Shown: positions 1 to 6,510 of the stretch, piece by piece | How positions within the stretch are numbered: position 1 is the first letter of the stretch | Layout: every line of letters starts with the position of its first letter | Source of the DNA: Natronohydrobacter sp. | Lineage (GTDB): Bacteria > Pseudomonadota > Alphaproteobacteria > Rhodobacterales > Rhodobacteraceae | Direction: 5' to 3' | Assembly (NCBI GenBank): GCA_007123015.1 | Contig: SKSL01000091.1 | Location: 1 to 11,170 of the forward strand | Length of the DNA: 11,170 bases | Position numbers and translations under genes: made by a program | Notes under the pieces: model-generated | What the model was told of the DNA's origin: nothing | The model's input: only the letters and a program-made list of their open reading frames with translations | Database searches by the model: none

Positions 1-443
1 CCGCTGCTGAACATGGGCTGAGCTATGTGGGCCTTGATGGCGATATCGGCTGCATCATCAACGGCGCGGGTCTGGCGATGGCCACGATGGACATGATCCA
101 GCTGGCAGGCGGAAGCCCTGCGAATTTCCTCGATATCGGCGGGGGGGCCAGCCCTGAGCGCGTGGTTGCGGCGTTCCGGACCGTGCTGACCGATCCCAAT
201 GTCTCGGTCGTGCTGGTCAATATCTTCGCCGGGATCAACCGCTGCGACTGGGTCGCCGCAGGTGTGGTGCAGGCGTATCGCGAATTGAACCTGACCTTGC
301 CTGTCGTGGTCCGTCTGGCCGGAACGAATGTCGAGGAAGGCCGCCGCATCATCGACGACTCCGGCCTGCCGCTGATTTCCGCCGACACCTTGGCGGATGC
401 CGCCAGCACCGCTGTCAATGCCCGCCCCCGCATGGCCGCTTGA
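1..443 (+). CDS. mtkA: Malate-CoA ligase (malate thiokinase) beta subunit, 3' fragment; SucC family
   Basis: This is the C-terminal 146 residues of an ADP-forming acyl-CoA ligase beta subunit; the reading frame is open from base 3 and the start lies before the window. With the alpha subunit it would form malyl-CoA (or succinyl-CoA) from the acid, CoA and ATP in the cytoplasm. Visible family blocks are GDIGCIINGAGLAMATMDM, GGSPANFLDIGGGASPERV, the NIFAGINRCD loop and VVRLAGTNVEEGRRI, all from the C-terminal CoA-ligase domain. As I recall the families, FAGINRCD is the malate thiokinase form, where succinyl-CoA synthetases have FGGIVRCD. That change, and the downstream malyl/mesaconyl-CoA type genes, favour malate over succinate. 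The alpha subunit gene follows after 12 nt. An ordinary sucC of the TCA cycle is the alternative. The family is certain, the substrate is inferred. Confidence 0.8.
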   Translation, partial: AAEHGLSYVGLDGDIGCIINGAGLAMATMDMIQLAGGSPANFLDIGGGASPERVVAAFRTVLTDPNVSVVLVNIFAGINRCDWVAAGVVQAYRELNLTLPVVVRLAGTNVEEGRRIIDDSGLPLISADTLADAASTAVNARPRMAA

Positions 444-455
444 AGGAGCACGATC

Positions 456-1352
456 ATGGCAATTCTCATTGAAAAAGACACGCGCATCATCGTGCAGGGC
501 ATGACGGGCCGCATCGGCAAGTTCCATGCCGAGGACATGATCCGCAATGGCACCAATGTCGTGGGTGGCGTCACGCCCGGTCGCGGCGGCGAAACTGTGC
601 TGGGCAAGCCCATCTTCAACACAGTCTCCGAGGCCGTCGCGGCAACAGGCGCGGAAGCCAGCCTTGTCTTCGTCCCGCCACCGGGTGCCGCCGATGCGAT
701 CATGGAATGTGCCGAAGCAGGGCTGAAATTCGCGGTCTGCGTGACCGATGGCATCCCGTCGCAGGATATGATGAAGGTCAAGCGCTTCCTGCGCCGCTTC
801 CCGGCCGCACGCAAGATGCGCTTCATCGGGCCGAATTGCGCCGGTGTCATCTCGCCCGGTATCGGCTTCATGGGCATCATGCCCCCGCATATCTACCTGC
901 CGGGGCGCGTGGGCATTGTGGGGCGCTCGGGCACGCTGGGCTATGAGGCCGCATCGCAGATGAAGGCGCTGGGCATTGGCGTGTCCACTTCCGTCGGCAT
1001 TGGCGGCGATCCCATCAACGGGTCCAGCTTCAAGGATATTCTGGAACTCTTCGAGAATGACCCGGACACCGATGCGGTCATGATGATCGGCGAAATCGGT
1101 GGCCCGCAAGAGGCCGAAGCTGCCGCCTATGCGCGCGATCACATGACCAAGCCGGTCGTGGCCTATATCGCGGGCCTCTCGGCCCCCAAGGGCCGCAAGA
1201 TGGGCCATGCTGGCGCGATCATTTCGGCCTTTGGCGAAAGCGCGCAAGAAAAGGTCGAGATTCTGTCGGCTGCCGGGATCACGGTCGCGCCCACTCCATC
1301 CGCGATGGGCGAAACCATCGCGCGTTTGCTTGGTGTGAAGGAAGCCGCATGA
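456..1352 (+). CDS. mtkB: Malate-CoA ligase (malate thiokinase) alpha subunit; SucD family
   Basis: This 298-residue protein is the alpha subunit, which binds CoA and carries the phosphohistidine of the ligase. An N-terminal CoA-binding Rossmann domain (about 1-125) has VQGMTGRIGKFH and GGVTPGRGG. The C-terminal ligase domain has FIGPNCAGVISPG, GRSGTLGYEA, SVGIGGDPINGSSF and GEIGGPQEAEAAAY. The predicted active-site histidine is His251 in KMGHAGAIISAFG. The length is slightly above the 289 residues of E. coli SucD. INGSSF and HIYLPGRVG resemble malate thiokinases more than E. coli SucD (IPGSNF, HIHKPGKVG), as I recall them. AAGGAG at 443-448 lies 7 nt before the ATG and supports this start. 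The stop overlaps the next start as ATGA, so translation is probably coupled. Ordinary sucD is the alternative; the malate assignment rests on context and these small motif differences. Confidence 0.8.
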   Translation: MAILIEKDTRIIVQGMTGRIGKFHAEDMIRNGTNVVGGVTPGRGGETVLGKPIFNTVSEAVAATGAEASLVFVPPPGAADAIMECAEAGLKFAVCVTDGIPSQDMMKVKRFLRRFPAARKMRFIGPNCAGVISPGIGFMGIMPPHIYLPGRVGIVGRSGTLGYEAASQMKALGIGVSTSVGIGGDPINGSSFKDILELFENDPDTDAVMMIGEIGGPQEAEAAAYARDHMTKPVVAYIAGLSAPKGRKMGHAGAIISAFGESAQEKVEILSAAGITVAPTPSAMGETIARLLGVKEAA

Positions 1353-2233
1353 GCAAATCAGAAGGCCCGATGCAGGGCGAAGCCGCCACTCCGGAACAGG
1401 CCCAGTCCTGGGTCGGGCGGGTCGAGACCCGAACCGGAGCGGTCAGCCCGGAATTCGCAGGCATGGTCATGGGGGCGCTGGGGCATCCAGCCGCCCCCCA
1501 ACCGCCGATACACACAGGCGCATCTTTACCGGTGCTCTGGCATTGGGTCGCCTTTCCCGAATTCGTGCCGATCTCTGAAATCGCGACCGACGGACACCCC
1601 AAGCTTGGCGGCTTCCTGCCCCCTTTGCCCTTCAACCGGCGCATGTGGGCAGGCGGCAAACTTGCGTTCAAGGGCCGCTTTGCCGTGGGCGAGGCGATCA
1701 CCAAACGCTCGGAAATCCTGAGCGTTGATTTCAAGACCGGCAGCACGGGCGACATGGCCTTCGTGCGGGTGGGCCATGACCTGCGCGGGGAAGGCGGCGC
1801 GCAGATCCGCGAAGAGCAGGATATCGTCTATCTGCCCATCCCCGAAAAATTCCGCGCGCCGCGTGCCATCCCCGCGCCCGAAGCCCCGATTTTCAATGAA
1901 CGGGTCGAAGTCGGCCCGGTCCGCCTGTTCCGTTACTCGGCCGCGACCTACAACGCGCACCGCATCCACTACGACCGCGACTATGCGCGCGAGACTGAGA
2001 AATATCCCGGTCTGGTCGTGCATGGCCCGATGCAGGCGACGCTGCTGATGGAAGCGGCCATGCGCCATACAGGGGCCACGCCTTCGCGTTTCAGCTTCCG
2101 CGGTGTGCATCCGATGTTTGACGGGCATCTTCATCTACAAGCCGAACAGGACGGCCCGACCGCCCTGACACTCTGCACTGTGGCCCCTGAAGGCCATCAA
2201 GGGCTGCAAGCCCGCTTTGAATGGGAGGATTGA
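1349..2233 (+). CDS. meh: Mesaconyl-C4-CoA hydratase-like double-hotdog (MaoC/FAS1-like) dehydratase
   Basis: The predicted 294-residue enzyme would hydrate mesaconyl-C4-CoA to (S)-citramalyl-CoA, a step of the glyoxylate-assimilating half of the 3-hydroxypropionate bicycle. It looks like two hotdog folds in tandem. The N-terminal half (about 20-165) includes LWHWVAFPE, DGHPKLGGFLPPLP and RRMWAGG, followed by EEQDIVYLPIPE. The C-terminal half (about 185-290) has the acyl-CoA hydratase signature NAHRIHYDRDY at 202-212, with His204 and His207 as likely catalytic or structural histidines, then YPGLVVHGPMQATLL. This pattern and length match the Meh/HTD2-like family. AAGGA at 1338-1342 sits 6 nt before the ATG, which overlaps the mtkB stop by 4 nt. 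The mct-like gene directly after it strongly supports a mesaconyl-CoA substrate. A hydratase for another branched dicarboxylyl- or hydroxyacyl-CoA remains possible. Confidence 0.75.
   Translation: MSKSEGPMQGEAATPEQAQSWVGRVETRTGAVSPEFAGMVMGALGHPAAPQPPIHTGASLPVLWHWVAFPEFVPISEIATDGHPKLGGFLPPLPFNRRMWAGGKLAFKGRFAVGEAITKRSEILSVDFKTGSTGDMAFVRVGHDLRGEGGAQIREEQDIVYLPIPEKFRAPRAIPAPEAPIFNERVEVGPVRLFRYSAATYNAHRIHYDRDYARETEKYPGLVVHGPMQATLLMEAAMRHTGATPSRFSFRGVHPMFDGHLHLQAEQDGPTALTLCTVAPEGHQGLQARFEWED
2223..2228 (+). promoter_or_regulatory. Ribosome binding site that sets the mct start
   Basis: GGGAGG lies 6 nt upstream of the ATG at 2235, inside the last codons of the upstream hydratase gene. It favours that ATG over the in-frame TTG at 2217, which lies further into the hydratase gene. 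The upstream TGA (2231-2233) and this ATG are separated by 1 nt, so the two genes are probably translationally coupled. Confidence 0.75.
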
Positions 2234-2234
2234 G

Positions 2235-3479
2235 ATGGGTATTCTGAACGGTATGCGGGTGGTCGAAGGCTCGGCTTTTGTCGCGATCCCGCTCGCGGGC
2301 ATGACACTGGCGCAGATGGGCGCAGAAGTGATCCGCTTCGACCGGATCGAAGGCGGCCTTGACGCACAACGCTGGCCCGTCACGCAGGACGGACAAAGCC
2401 TGTTCTGGGCGGGGCTGAACAAGGGCAAGAAATCCGTCGCCGTCGACATGAAATCGCCGCAGGGACGCGAGTTGATCACCCGGATCATTACGGCCCCCGG
2501 CGATGATGCGGGGCTGTTCCTGACCAATCTGCGCGTGCGCGGCTGGATGGACCATGAAACGCTCTCGCGCCACCGCGAGGATCTGGTCATGGTCGCGCTT
2601 CTGGGCGACCGGCATGGGCGGCCCGCTGTGGATTACTCGGTCAACCCGAGCCTCGGCTTTCCGGATGCGACTGGCCCCGAAGGATCGACTGATCCTGTCG
2701 CCCATGTCCTGCCCGCCTGGGACTGCATCGCGGGAAATATGGCCGTGACCGCACTTCTTGCCGCCGAACGCCACCGTTTACGCACGGGCCAAGGGCAGGA
2801 AGTGCTGTTTTCGCTGAAAGATGCAGCCGCGGCGATGCTGGGCAATCTGGGCATTATCGGCGAGGTTACAGTCAACGGCACCGACCGCCCCAAATACGGC
2901 AATGCGCTCTATGGCGGCTATGGGCAGGATTTCATCTGCGCCGATGGCAAACGCGTGATGGTGATCGGCCTGACCGACCGGCAGTGGCGCGGCCTGGTCA
3001 AGGCAACCGGCATGGTCGAGGACATCGCGGCGCTGGAGCAGCGTCTCGGCGAAAGCCTGTCCCATGAAGGCGCGCGGTTCCGCCACCGCGCGGCCATCAC
3101 CGAAACCCTCGCGCCCTTTTTCGCGCGCCACCGGGTCGAGGATTTCGCCAAGGCCTTTGACACTGGTGGGGTCACATGGTCGCAATTCCGCAGCTTCGCG
3201 CAGGCCGTGCATGAAGACCCGGATCTCTCAACCGACAACCCGATGTTCCAGATGCTGGAACAACCCGGCATTGGCACTTATCCCACTCCGGCCTCTCCGC
3301 TCAGTTTCTCGGAAATCGCCCGAGCGGCGCCGCAACCGGCCCCGGCACTCGGCGCGCATACGGAAGAAGTGCTCGCCGATGTGGCGGGCCTGTCCTCGGG
3401 CGAAATCGGCACCCTGTTTGACACTGGTATCGTGACAGGACCGCGCTTGAACGGGGTTTTTACCAAAGCCGCTGAATAG
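2235..3479 (+). CDS. mct: Mesaconyl-CoA C1-C4 CoA transferase (family III CoA transferase)
   Basis: This 414-residue CaiB/BaiF-type CoA transferase is predicted to move CoA within mesaconate from the C1 to the C4 carboxylate, so the next hydratase can make citramalyl-CoA. It opens with GMRVVEGSAFVAIPLAGMTL, LAQMGAEVIRFD and WAGLNKGKKSVAVD, the family III N-terminal fold. Asp163 in LPAWDCIAGN aligns with the catalytic aspartate of formyl-CoA transferase. Further blocks are RTGQGQEVLFSLKDAA, DGKRVMVIGLTDRQW, DNPMFQMLEQPGIGTYPTP and a C-terminal LGAHTEEVLADVAGLS. VEGSAFVAIPL, RWPVTQDG and VDYSVNP recall the Chloroflexus Mct sequence closely, from memory. It is the last gene of its operon, followed by an intrinsic terminator. 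A succinyl-CoA:mesaconate or itaconate-type transferase would be the nearest alternative. Confidence 0.82.
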   Translation: MGILNGMRVVEGSAFVAIPLAGMTLAQMGAEVIRFDRIEGGLDAQRWPVTQDGQSLFWAGLNKGKKSVAVDMKSPQGRELITRIITAPGDDAGLFLTNLRVRGWMDHETLSRHREDLVMVALLGDRHGRPAVDYSVNPSLGFPDATGPEGSTDPVAHVLPAWDCIAGNMAVTALLAAERHRLRTGQGQEVLFSLKDAAAAMLGNLGIIGEVTVNGTDRPKYGNALYGGYGQDFICADGKRVMVIGLTDRQWRGLVKATGMVEDIAALEQRLGESLSHEGARFRHRAAITETLAPFFARHRVEDFAKAFDTGGVTWSQFRSFAQAVHEDPDLSTDNPMFQMLEQPGIGTYPTPASPLSFSEIARAAPQPAPALGAHTEEVLADVAGLSSGEIGTLFDTGIVTGPRLNGVFTKAAE

Positions 3480-3511
3480 TCGGCAGCATCCCAAAACCCC
3501 GCGCGTTTCAG

Positions 3512-3549
3512 CCTGTCACCACCCCTTGGTGACAGGTTTTTCTTGTTTT
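3512..3549 (+). terminator. Intrinsic terminator of the mtkAB-meh-mct operon
   Basis: CCTGTCACCA (3512-3521) pairs perfectly with TGGTGACAGG (3527-3536) around a 5-nt CCCCT loop. It is followed at once by a T-rich tract (TTTTTCTTGTTTT, 3537-3549). It starts 33 nt after the mct stop and separates module 1 from the pho genes. Confidence 0.9.
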
Positions 3550-3589
3550 GACGATCTTTCAGCAGGATTGACGCCCCGACGCGCCTGTC

Positions 3590-3603
3590 CATGGCGCGCC
3601 ATG
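3590..3603. repeat. 14-bp perfect palindrome abutting the PHO box
   Basis: CATGGCGCGCCATG reads the same on both strands and shares its last G with the first base of the upstream PHO half-site. It may be a binding site for a second dimeric regulator, a methylation target or chance in GC-rich DNA. No function can be assigned from sequence. Confidence 0.4.
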
Positions 3604-3620
3604 TGTCATATTACTGTCAT
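3603..3620 (+). promoter_or_regulatory. PHO box (PhoB operator) upstream of phoU-phoB
   Basis: Two 7-bp direct repeats, GTGTCAT (3603-3609) and CTGTCAT (3614-3620), are separated by the AT-only spacer ATTA, giving the 11-bp periodicity of PhoB sites (consensus CTGTCAT-N4-CTGTCAT). It lies 38 nt before the phoU ATG. A weak -10 candidate begins near 3631, about 10 nt after the second repeat, as in E. coli pho promoters. It implies phosphate-starvation induction and autoregulation of this pair. Confidence 0.8.
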
Positions 3621-3658
3621 GTCACAGCGGTAAAGCTAAACAAAAAAGGACACTTCAC

Positions 3659-4366
3659 ATGAAGCCGCATACGCTTTCTGCCTTTGACCGCGATCTTGAA
3701 GCCATCCGTCTGGCTGTCCTGAAAATGGGTGGGCATGTCGAAACGGCGATCCTGAATGCCGCCCAGTCGCTCGACACGCGTGACGAGGAACTGGCCGCAC
3801 AGGTCGTCCAGGGCGACAAGACCATTGACCAGGCTGAAGAAGACATCAACGCGCAGGTTGTCCGCCTGCTGGCCCTGCGCCAGCCCCAGGCCGATGACCT
3901 GCGCAGTGCTGTCGCCGTCATGAAAATGGCGGGTGAGCTGGAACGCCTTGGCGATTACGCCAAGAACATGGCCAAGCGCGTACCTGTGCTGAATCAGACC
4001 CCGATGATCGACGGTGCCGAACGCGCCCTGCGGCGTCAGGCGCGCATGGTCGGGCAGATGCTGAAGGACATGCTGGACGCTTTCGCGCGCATGGATTCCA
4101 CACTCGCGCGCGATGTGATCAGCCGCGATATCGAAGTCGACGAGATGACCAATGCCCTGTTTCGCGAATTCATCACGCATATGATGGAAGACCCGCGCAA
4201 TATCACGCCCTGCCTGCATTACGTCTTCATCGCCAAGAATATCGAGCGGATGGGCGATCTTGTCACCCATGGCGCAGAGCATGTGATCTTTGTCGCCGAG
4301 GGCAAACAGGCCGAGGCGCGGGAAAAGGGCAGGTCCACGGCTACAATCGTGGCCCCGTCAGAGTGA
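3659..4366 (+). CDS. phoU: Phosphate signalling / Pst accessory protein PhoU
   Basis: This 235-residue cytoplasmic protein is predicted to damp PhoR-PhoB signalling and Pst transport when phosphate is sufficient. It is all-helical with two PhoU repeats, each carrying the metal-binding E-x3-D type motif: ELERLGDYAKN at 93-103 and NIERMGDLVTH at 194-204. Early residues (HTLSAFDRDLEAI) and HYVFIAKNIERMGD are typical of the family, and the length is normal. AAGGA at 3646-3650 lies 8 nt before the ATG. The stop overlaps the phoB start (TGATG). In many alphaproteobacteria phoU closes a phoR-pstCAB operon; here it is first in its transcript behind its own PHO box. Confidence 0.95.
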   Translation: MKPHTLSAFDRDLEAIRLAVLKMGGHVETAILNAAQSLDTRDEELAAQVVQGDKTIDQAEEDINAQVVRLLALRQPQADDLRSAVAVMKMAGELERLGDYAKNMAKRVPVLNQTPMIDGAERALRRQARMVGQMLKDMLDAFARMDSTLARDVISRDIEVDEMTNALFREFITHMMEDPRNITPCLHYVFIAKNIERMGDLVTHGAEHVIFVAEGKQAEAREKGRSTATIVAPSE

Positions 4367-5067
4367 TGCTGGACATGAACACATCTGACCAGCCCTTGGT
4401 CCTGATCGTCGATGATGAGCCCGCGCAACTGGCGCTGCTCAGTTACAACCTGAAAGCGGCCGGGTTCCGCATCGCCACGGCCAAGGATGGCGAAGAAGCT
4501 GTGCTGGCAGTTGAAGAACAAGGCCCGGATGTCGTGCTACTGGACTGGATGCTGCCGCGCCTGTCAGGGCTGGAAGCCTGTCGGCAGATCAAGGCGAGTT
4601 CTGTCGGGCGCGGATCCGCCGTCATCATGGTCTCGGCCCGGTCCGAGGAAACCGACCGCGTGCGCGGTCTGGATACAGGGGCGGATGATTATATCGTCAA
4701 ACCCTATTCGGTGGCCGAACTGATCGCGCGCGTCCGGGCCAATCTGCGCCGTGTGCGCCCTGCTGTCGCCGGGCAGGTGCTGGAATATGGCGATATCCGG
4801 CTTGACACGGACAGCCACCGGGTCACCCGCGCAGGTCAGAGCCTGCATCTGGGGCCCACTGAATACCGCCTGCTCGGCGCGTTCATGGAACGCCCCGGCA
4901 AGGTCTGGACGCGCGAGGCGCTGCTTGACCGGGTCTGGGGGCGCGATGTCTATATCGACACCCGCACTGTCGATGTCCATGTCGGGCGTCTGCGCAAGGC
5001 GCTCTGCGTGCAGGGCGGGGCAGATCCGATCCGCACAGTGCGGGGCGCAGGCTACGCGATGGGTTAA
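4366..5067 (+). CDS. phoB: Phosphate regulon response regulator PhoB (OmpR family)
   Basis: This 233-residue response regulator would be phosphorylated by PhoR and bind PHO boxes to activate phosphate-starvation genes. The receiver domain (about 10-125) has the acidic pair Asp16-Asp17, phospho-acceptor Asp60 in VVLLDWMLP, Ser90 at the usual Ser/Thr position and Lys112 in DDYIVKPY. The C-terminal winged-helix domain (about 140-233) has LGPTEYRLL, VWTREALLDRVWG, TVDVHVGRLRKAL and IRTVRGAGYAMG, typical of PhoB and its close relatives. The start is not certain: ATG 4366 gives a TGATG overlap with phoU and probable coupling. GTG 4363 and ATG 4375 are also in frame, and no strong Shine-Dalgarno sequence decides. 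No phoR kinase gene is adjacent. Neighbouring phoU and the upstream PHO box support PhoB over other OmpR-type regulators. Confidence 0.93.
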   Translation: MLDMNTSDQPLVLIVDDEPAQLALLSYNLKAAGFRIATAKDGEEAVLAVEEQGPDVVLLDWMLPRLSGLEACRQIKASSVGRGSAVIMVSARSEETDRVRGLDTGADDYIVKPYSVAELIARVRANLRRVRPAVAGQVLEYGDIRLDTDSHRVTRAGQSLHLGPTEYRLLGAFMERPGKVWTREALLDRVWGRDVYIDTRTVDVHVGRLRKALCVQGGADPIRTVRGAGYAMG

Positions 5068-5074
5068 GCGCTTA
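5065..5074. repeat. 10-bp palindrome holding the stop codons of both convergent genes
   Basis: TAAGCGCTTA is perfectly self-complementary. Its left TAA is the phoB stop and its right TTA is the xylR stop read on the other strand, so the two genes end 4 nt apart. No T-tract or longer stem is seen, so it is unlikely to be an intrinsic terminator. Confidence 0.6.
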
Positions 5075-6388
5075 GGCTGCCCCGCGGCCCATTGCCCCGG
5101 AGCCCAGCCGCGCTTCCGTGACCCGACCCAGGGCCAGGGCGACCGCGCCCTGCGCCCAGACCAGATCGCCCCAGGCGTGAATCTCGACTTTCACGGGCGG
5201 GCGCGCGCCTGTCAGGGTCATGGCCTGCATTTCGGCCAGAACTTCGCGCGCGTAAAGGTAGTCATATTGCATCCGCCCGCCTGACAGGATGATCACTTCC
5301 GGGTCGAACATCTGCGCGACATTCGACAGGCCCAGCGCCAGATAACGCCCGGCGCGGCGAAAGATCGACAGAGCAGCCTCATTCCCGCGCCGCGCCTCGG
5401 CGAATAATTCTTCAAGCAGCGCCAGAGGGCTTTCCGACCGGCTTTCATGCTGATCCAGCGCCGTCGCAGCTTCGCGCGCGAGTGCATAATCGGCGACATA
5501 GGCTTCCAGACAGCCGCGCTTGCCGCAGCGACACAGCGCACCGTCCAGTTGCACCTTGGTATGGCCCAGCTCCATCCCCATCCCGCGCGCGCCCCGGTAA
5601 AGCTGGTTGAAGAGCACCAACCCCATGCCCACCCCATGCTCGATCGTGACGACCGCGAAATCCGACTTTCCGCGCCCGCCCCCAAACCAGAGTTCCGCCA
5701 GCGTCAGCAGATTGGCGTCATTGTCCAGATAGCAGGGCACACCCAGCGCGGCCTCGAATTGCGCGCCAAGGGCCATGGCAGGCGCATCGAGCATCGGCGA
5801 CCAGGGCACATTGCCCGTGGCATAATCCACCATCCCGGCCATGCCGATCCCAATGCAACTGACCCGATGCCGCGCCATCCCCTGCGCGGCCAGAAGCTGG
5901 TCGATCAGCGCGCGGGCCTCGGCGATCAGCACAGCGGCGCTCTTGCGGTGTGGGCGCGTGGGCAGGCTGAGTTCCGCCAACTGCTGCCCGGCGAAATCGC
6001 TCAGGACCGCTGTGTGGCGCAGATCGCCCAGCTTGATGCCGATCACATGACAGGCTTCTGCCGCGACTTGCAGACTAACCGGGGGCCTGCCGCGACCAGT
6101 GCGCGGGGCTTCGGGTTCCGGAAGATCGGCATCCGCCGTTTCACGCAACACCCCTTCCGCGATCAATTCCCCTGTCACGGCACTGACCGAGGCCGCACTC
6201 ACCCCCAGCGCCCGCGCCATATCCGCCCGCGTGGTGCTGCCTTGGGCGCGCACATATTCGAACAACACTTGCCGCAAGGGCTTTTGCAGGGCTGCGGGCA
6301 GATGCGCCACATCGCCCGAAAGCGGACCACAGCCTGGCAGGACGCTTTGCATGACCAAGCCCACTGGCCGGGATTCCCCTGACGACAT
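5072..6388 (-). CDS. xylR: ROK-family transcriptional repressor, probable xylose regulator XylR
   Basis: This 438-residue protein is predicted to repress the divergent xylose genes until it binds sugar. An N-terminal winged helix-turn-helix spans about 36-82 (TTRADMARALGVSAASVS, then ELIAEGVLRE). A ROK sugar-binding domain follows from about 113, with LDNDANLLTLAELWFG near 221-236, the ELGH histidine (His276) and the zinc motif CRCGKRGC (Cys286, Cys288, Cys293). The N-terminal phosphate loop, DxGGT in ROK kinases, reads IKLGDLRHT, so this is a regulator and not a sugar kinase. About 35 residues precede the HTH, longer than usual. AGGAGG (plus-strand 6395-6400) lies 6 nt before this ATG and supports the long start over Met13. 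Divergence from xylFHGB gives the ligand assignment; xylose itself is inferred. Confidence 0.88.
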   Translation of the reverse strand: MSSGESRPVGLVMQSVLPGCGPLSGDVAHLPAALQKPLRQVLFEYVRAQGSTTRADMARALGVSAASVSAVTGELIAEGVLRETADADLPEPEAPRTGRGRPPVSLQVAAEACHVIGIKLGDLRHTAVLSDFAGQQLAELSLPTRPHRKSAAVLIAEARALIDQLLAAQGMARHRVSCIGIGMAGMVDYATGNVPWSPMLDAPAMALGAQFEAALGVPCYLDNDANLLTLAELWFGGGRGKSDFAVVTIEHGVGMGLVLFNQLYRGARGMGMELGHTKVQLDGALCRCGKRGCLEAYVADYALAREAATALDQHESRSESPLALLEELFAEARRGNEAALSIFRRAGRYLALGLSNVAQMFDPEVIILSGGRMQYDYLYAREVLAEMQAMTLTGARPPVKVEIHAWGDLVWAQGAVALALGRVTEARLGSGAMGRGAA

Positions 6389-6405
6389 TCAGCCCCTCCT
6401 GGATG

Positions 6406-6430
6406 ATTAAATTCGACAGCCTAACAAATA
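6406..6430. promoter_or_regulatory. Operator-like element 1 (near the xylR start)
   Basis: This AT-rich stretch surrounds GACAGCCT (6415-6422) and is matched by a second copy 105 bp away. Aligned at the core, 7 of the 9 bases before it and all 8 core bases are identical. It lies 18 nt upstream of the xylR ATG and overlaps the expected transcription start of xylR, fitting autorepression. Assignment to XylR is inference. Confidence 0.6.
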
Positions 6431-6456
6431 AAGCCGTGAAACGCGCAGTATGGCAA
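6427..6456 (-). promoter_or_regulatory. Predicted xylR promoter
   Basis: On the minus strand, TTGCCA (plus 6451-6456, 5/6 to the -35 consensus) is followed after 18 nt by TTTATT (plus 6427-6432, 4/6 to TATAAT). A 17-nt spacing with CTTTAT is also possible. Transcription would start near 6420, inside operator-like element 1. This is a consensus match only. Confidence 0.45.
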
Positions 6457-6499
6457 GATTAATTCGTTTCTGAACCTGAAAACAGGCATGAATACCTTC

Positions 6500-6509
6500 T
6501 CAGATCTGA
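6500..6509. repeat. 10-bp palindrome TCAGATCTGA upstream of the xylF promoter
   Basis: This perfect dyad ends 2 bp before operator-like element 2 and 8 bp before the predicted xylF -35. The position would suit an activator or a second repressor. It may also be chance. Confidence 0.3.
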
Positions 6510-6510
6510 A

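Noticed and set aside
23..880. A 285-residue minus-strand frame over mtkA and mtkB
   Set aside because: It has low-complexity Ser/Pro/Arg/Ala composition and overlaps two certain ligase genes, so it is a shadow frame.
2217..2234. TTG start giving a 420-residue CoA transferase
   Set aside because: The GGGAGG at 2223-2228 is correctly placed for ATG 2235, and the family N-terminus begins there.
5447..6382. A 311-residue plus-strand frame over xylR
   Set aside because: It is rich in His, Arg and Gln without domains, and is antisense to a well-supported ROK regulator.
5072..6388. ROK protein as a sugar kinase (glucokinase-like)
   Set aside because: It has an N-terminal helix-turn-helix and lacks the DxGGT phosphate-binding loop, so a regulator is far more likely.
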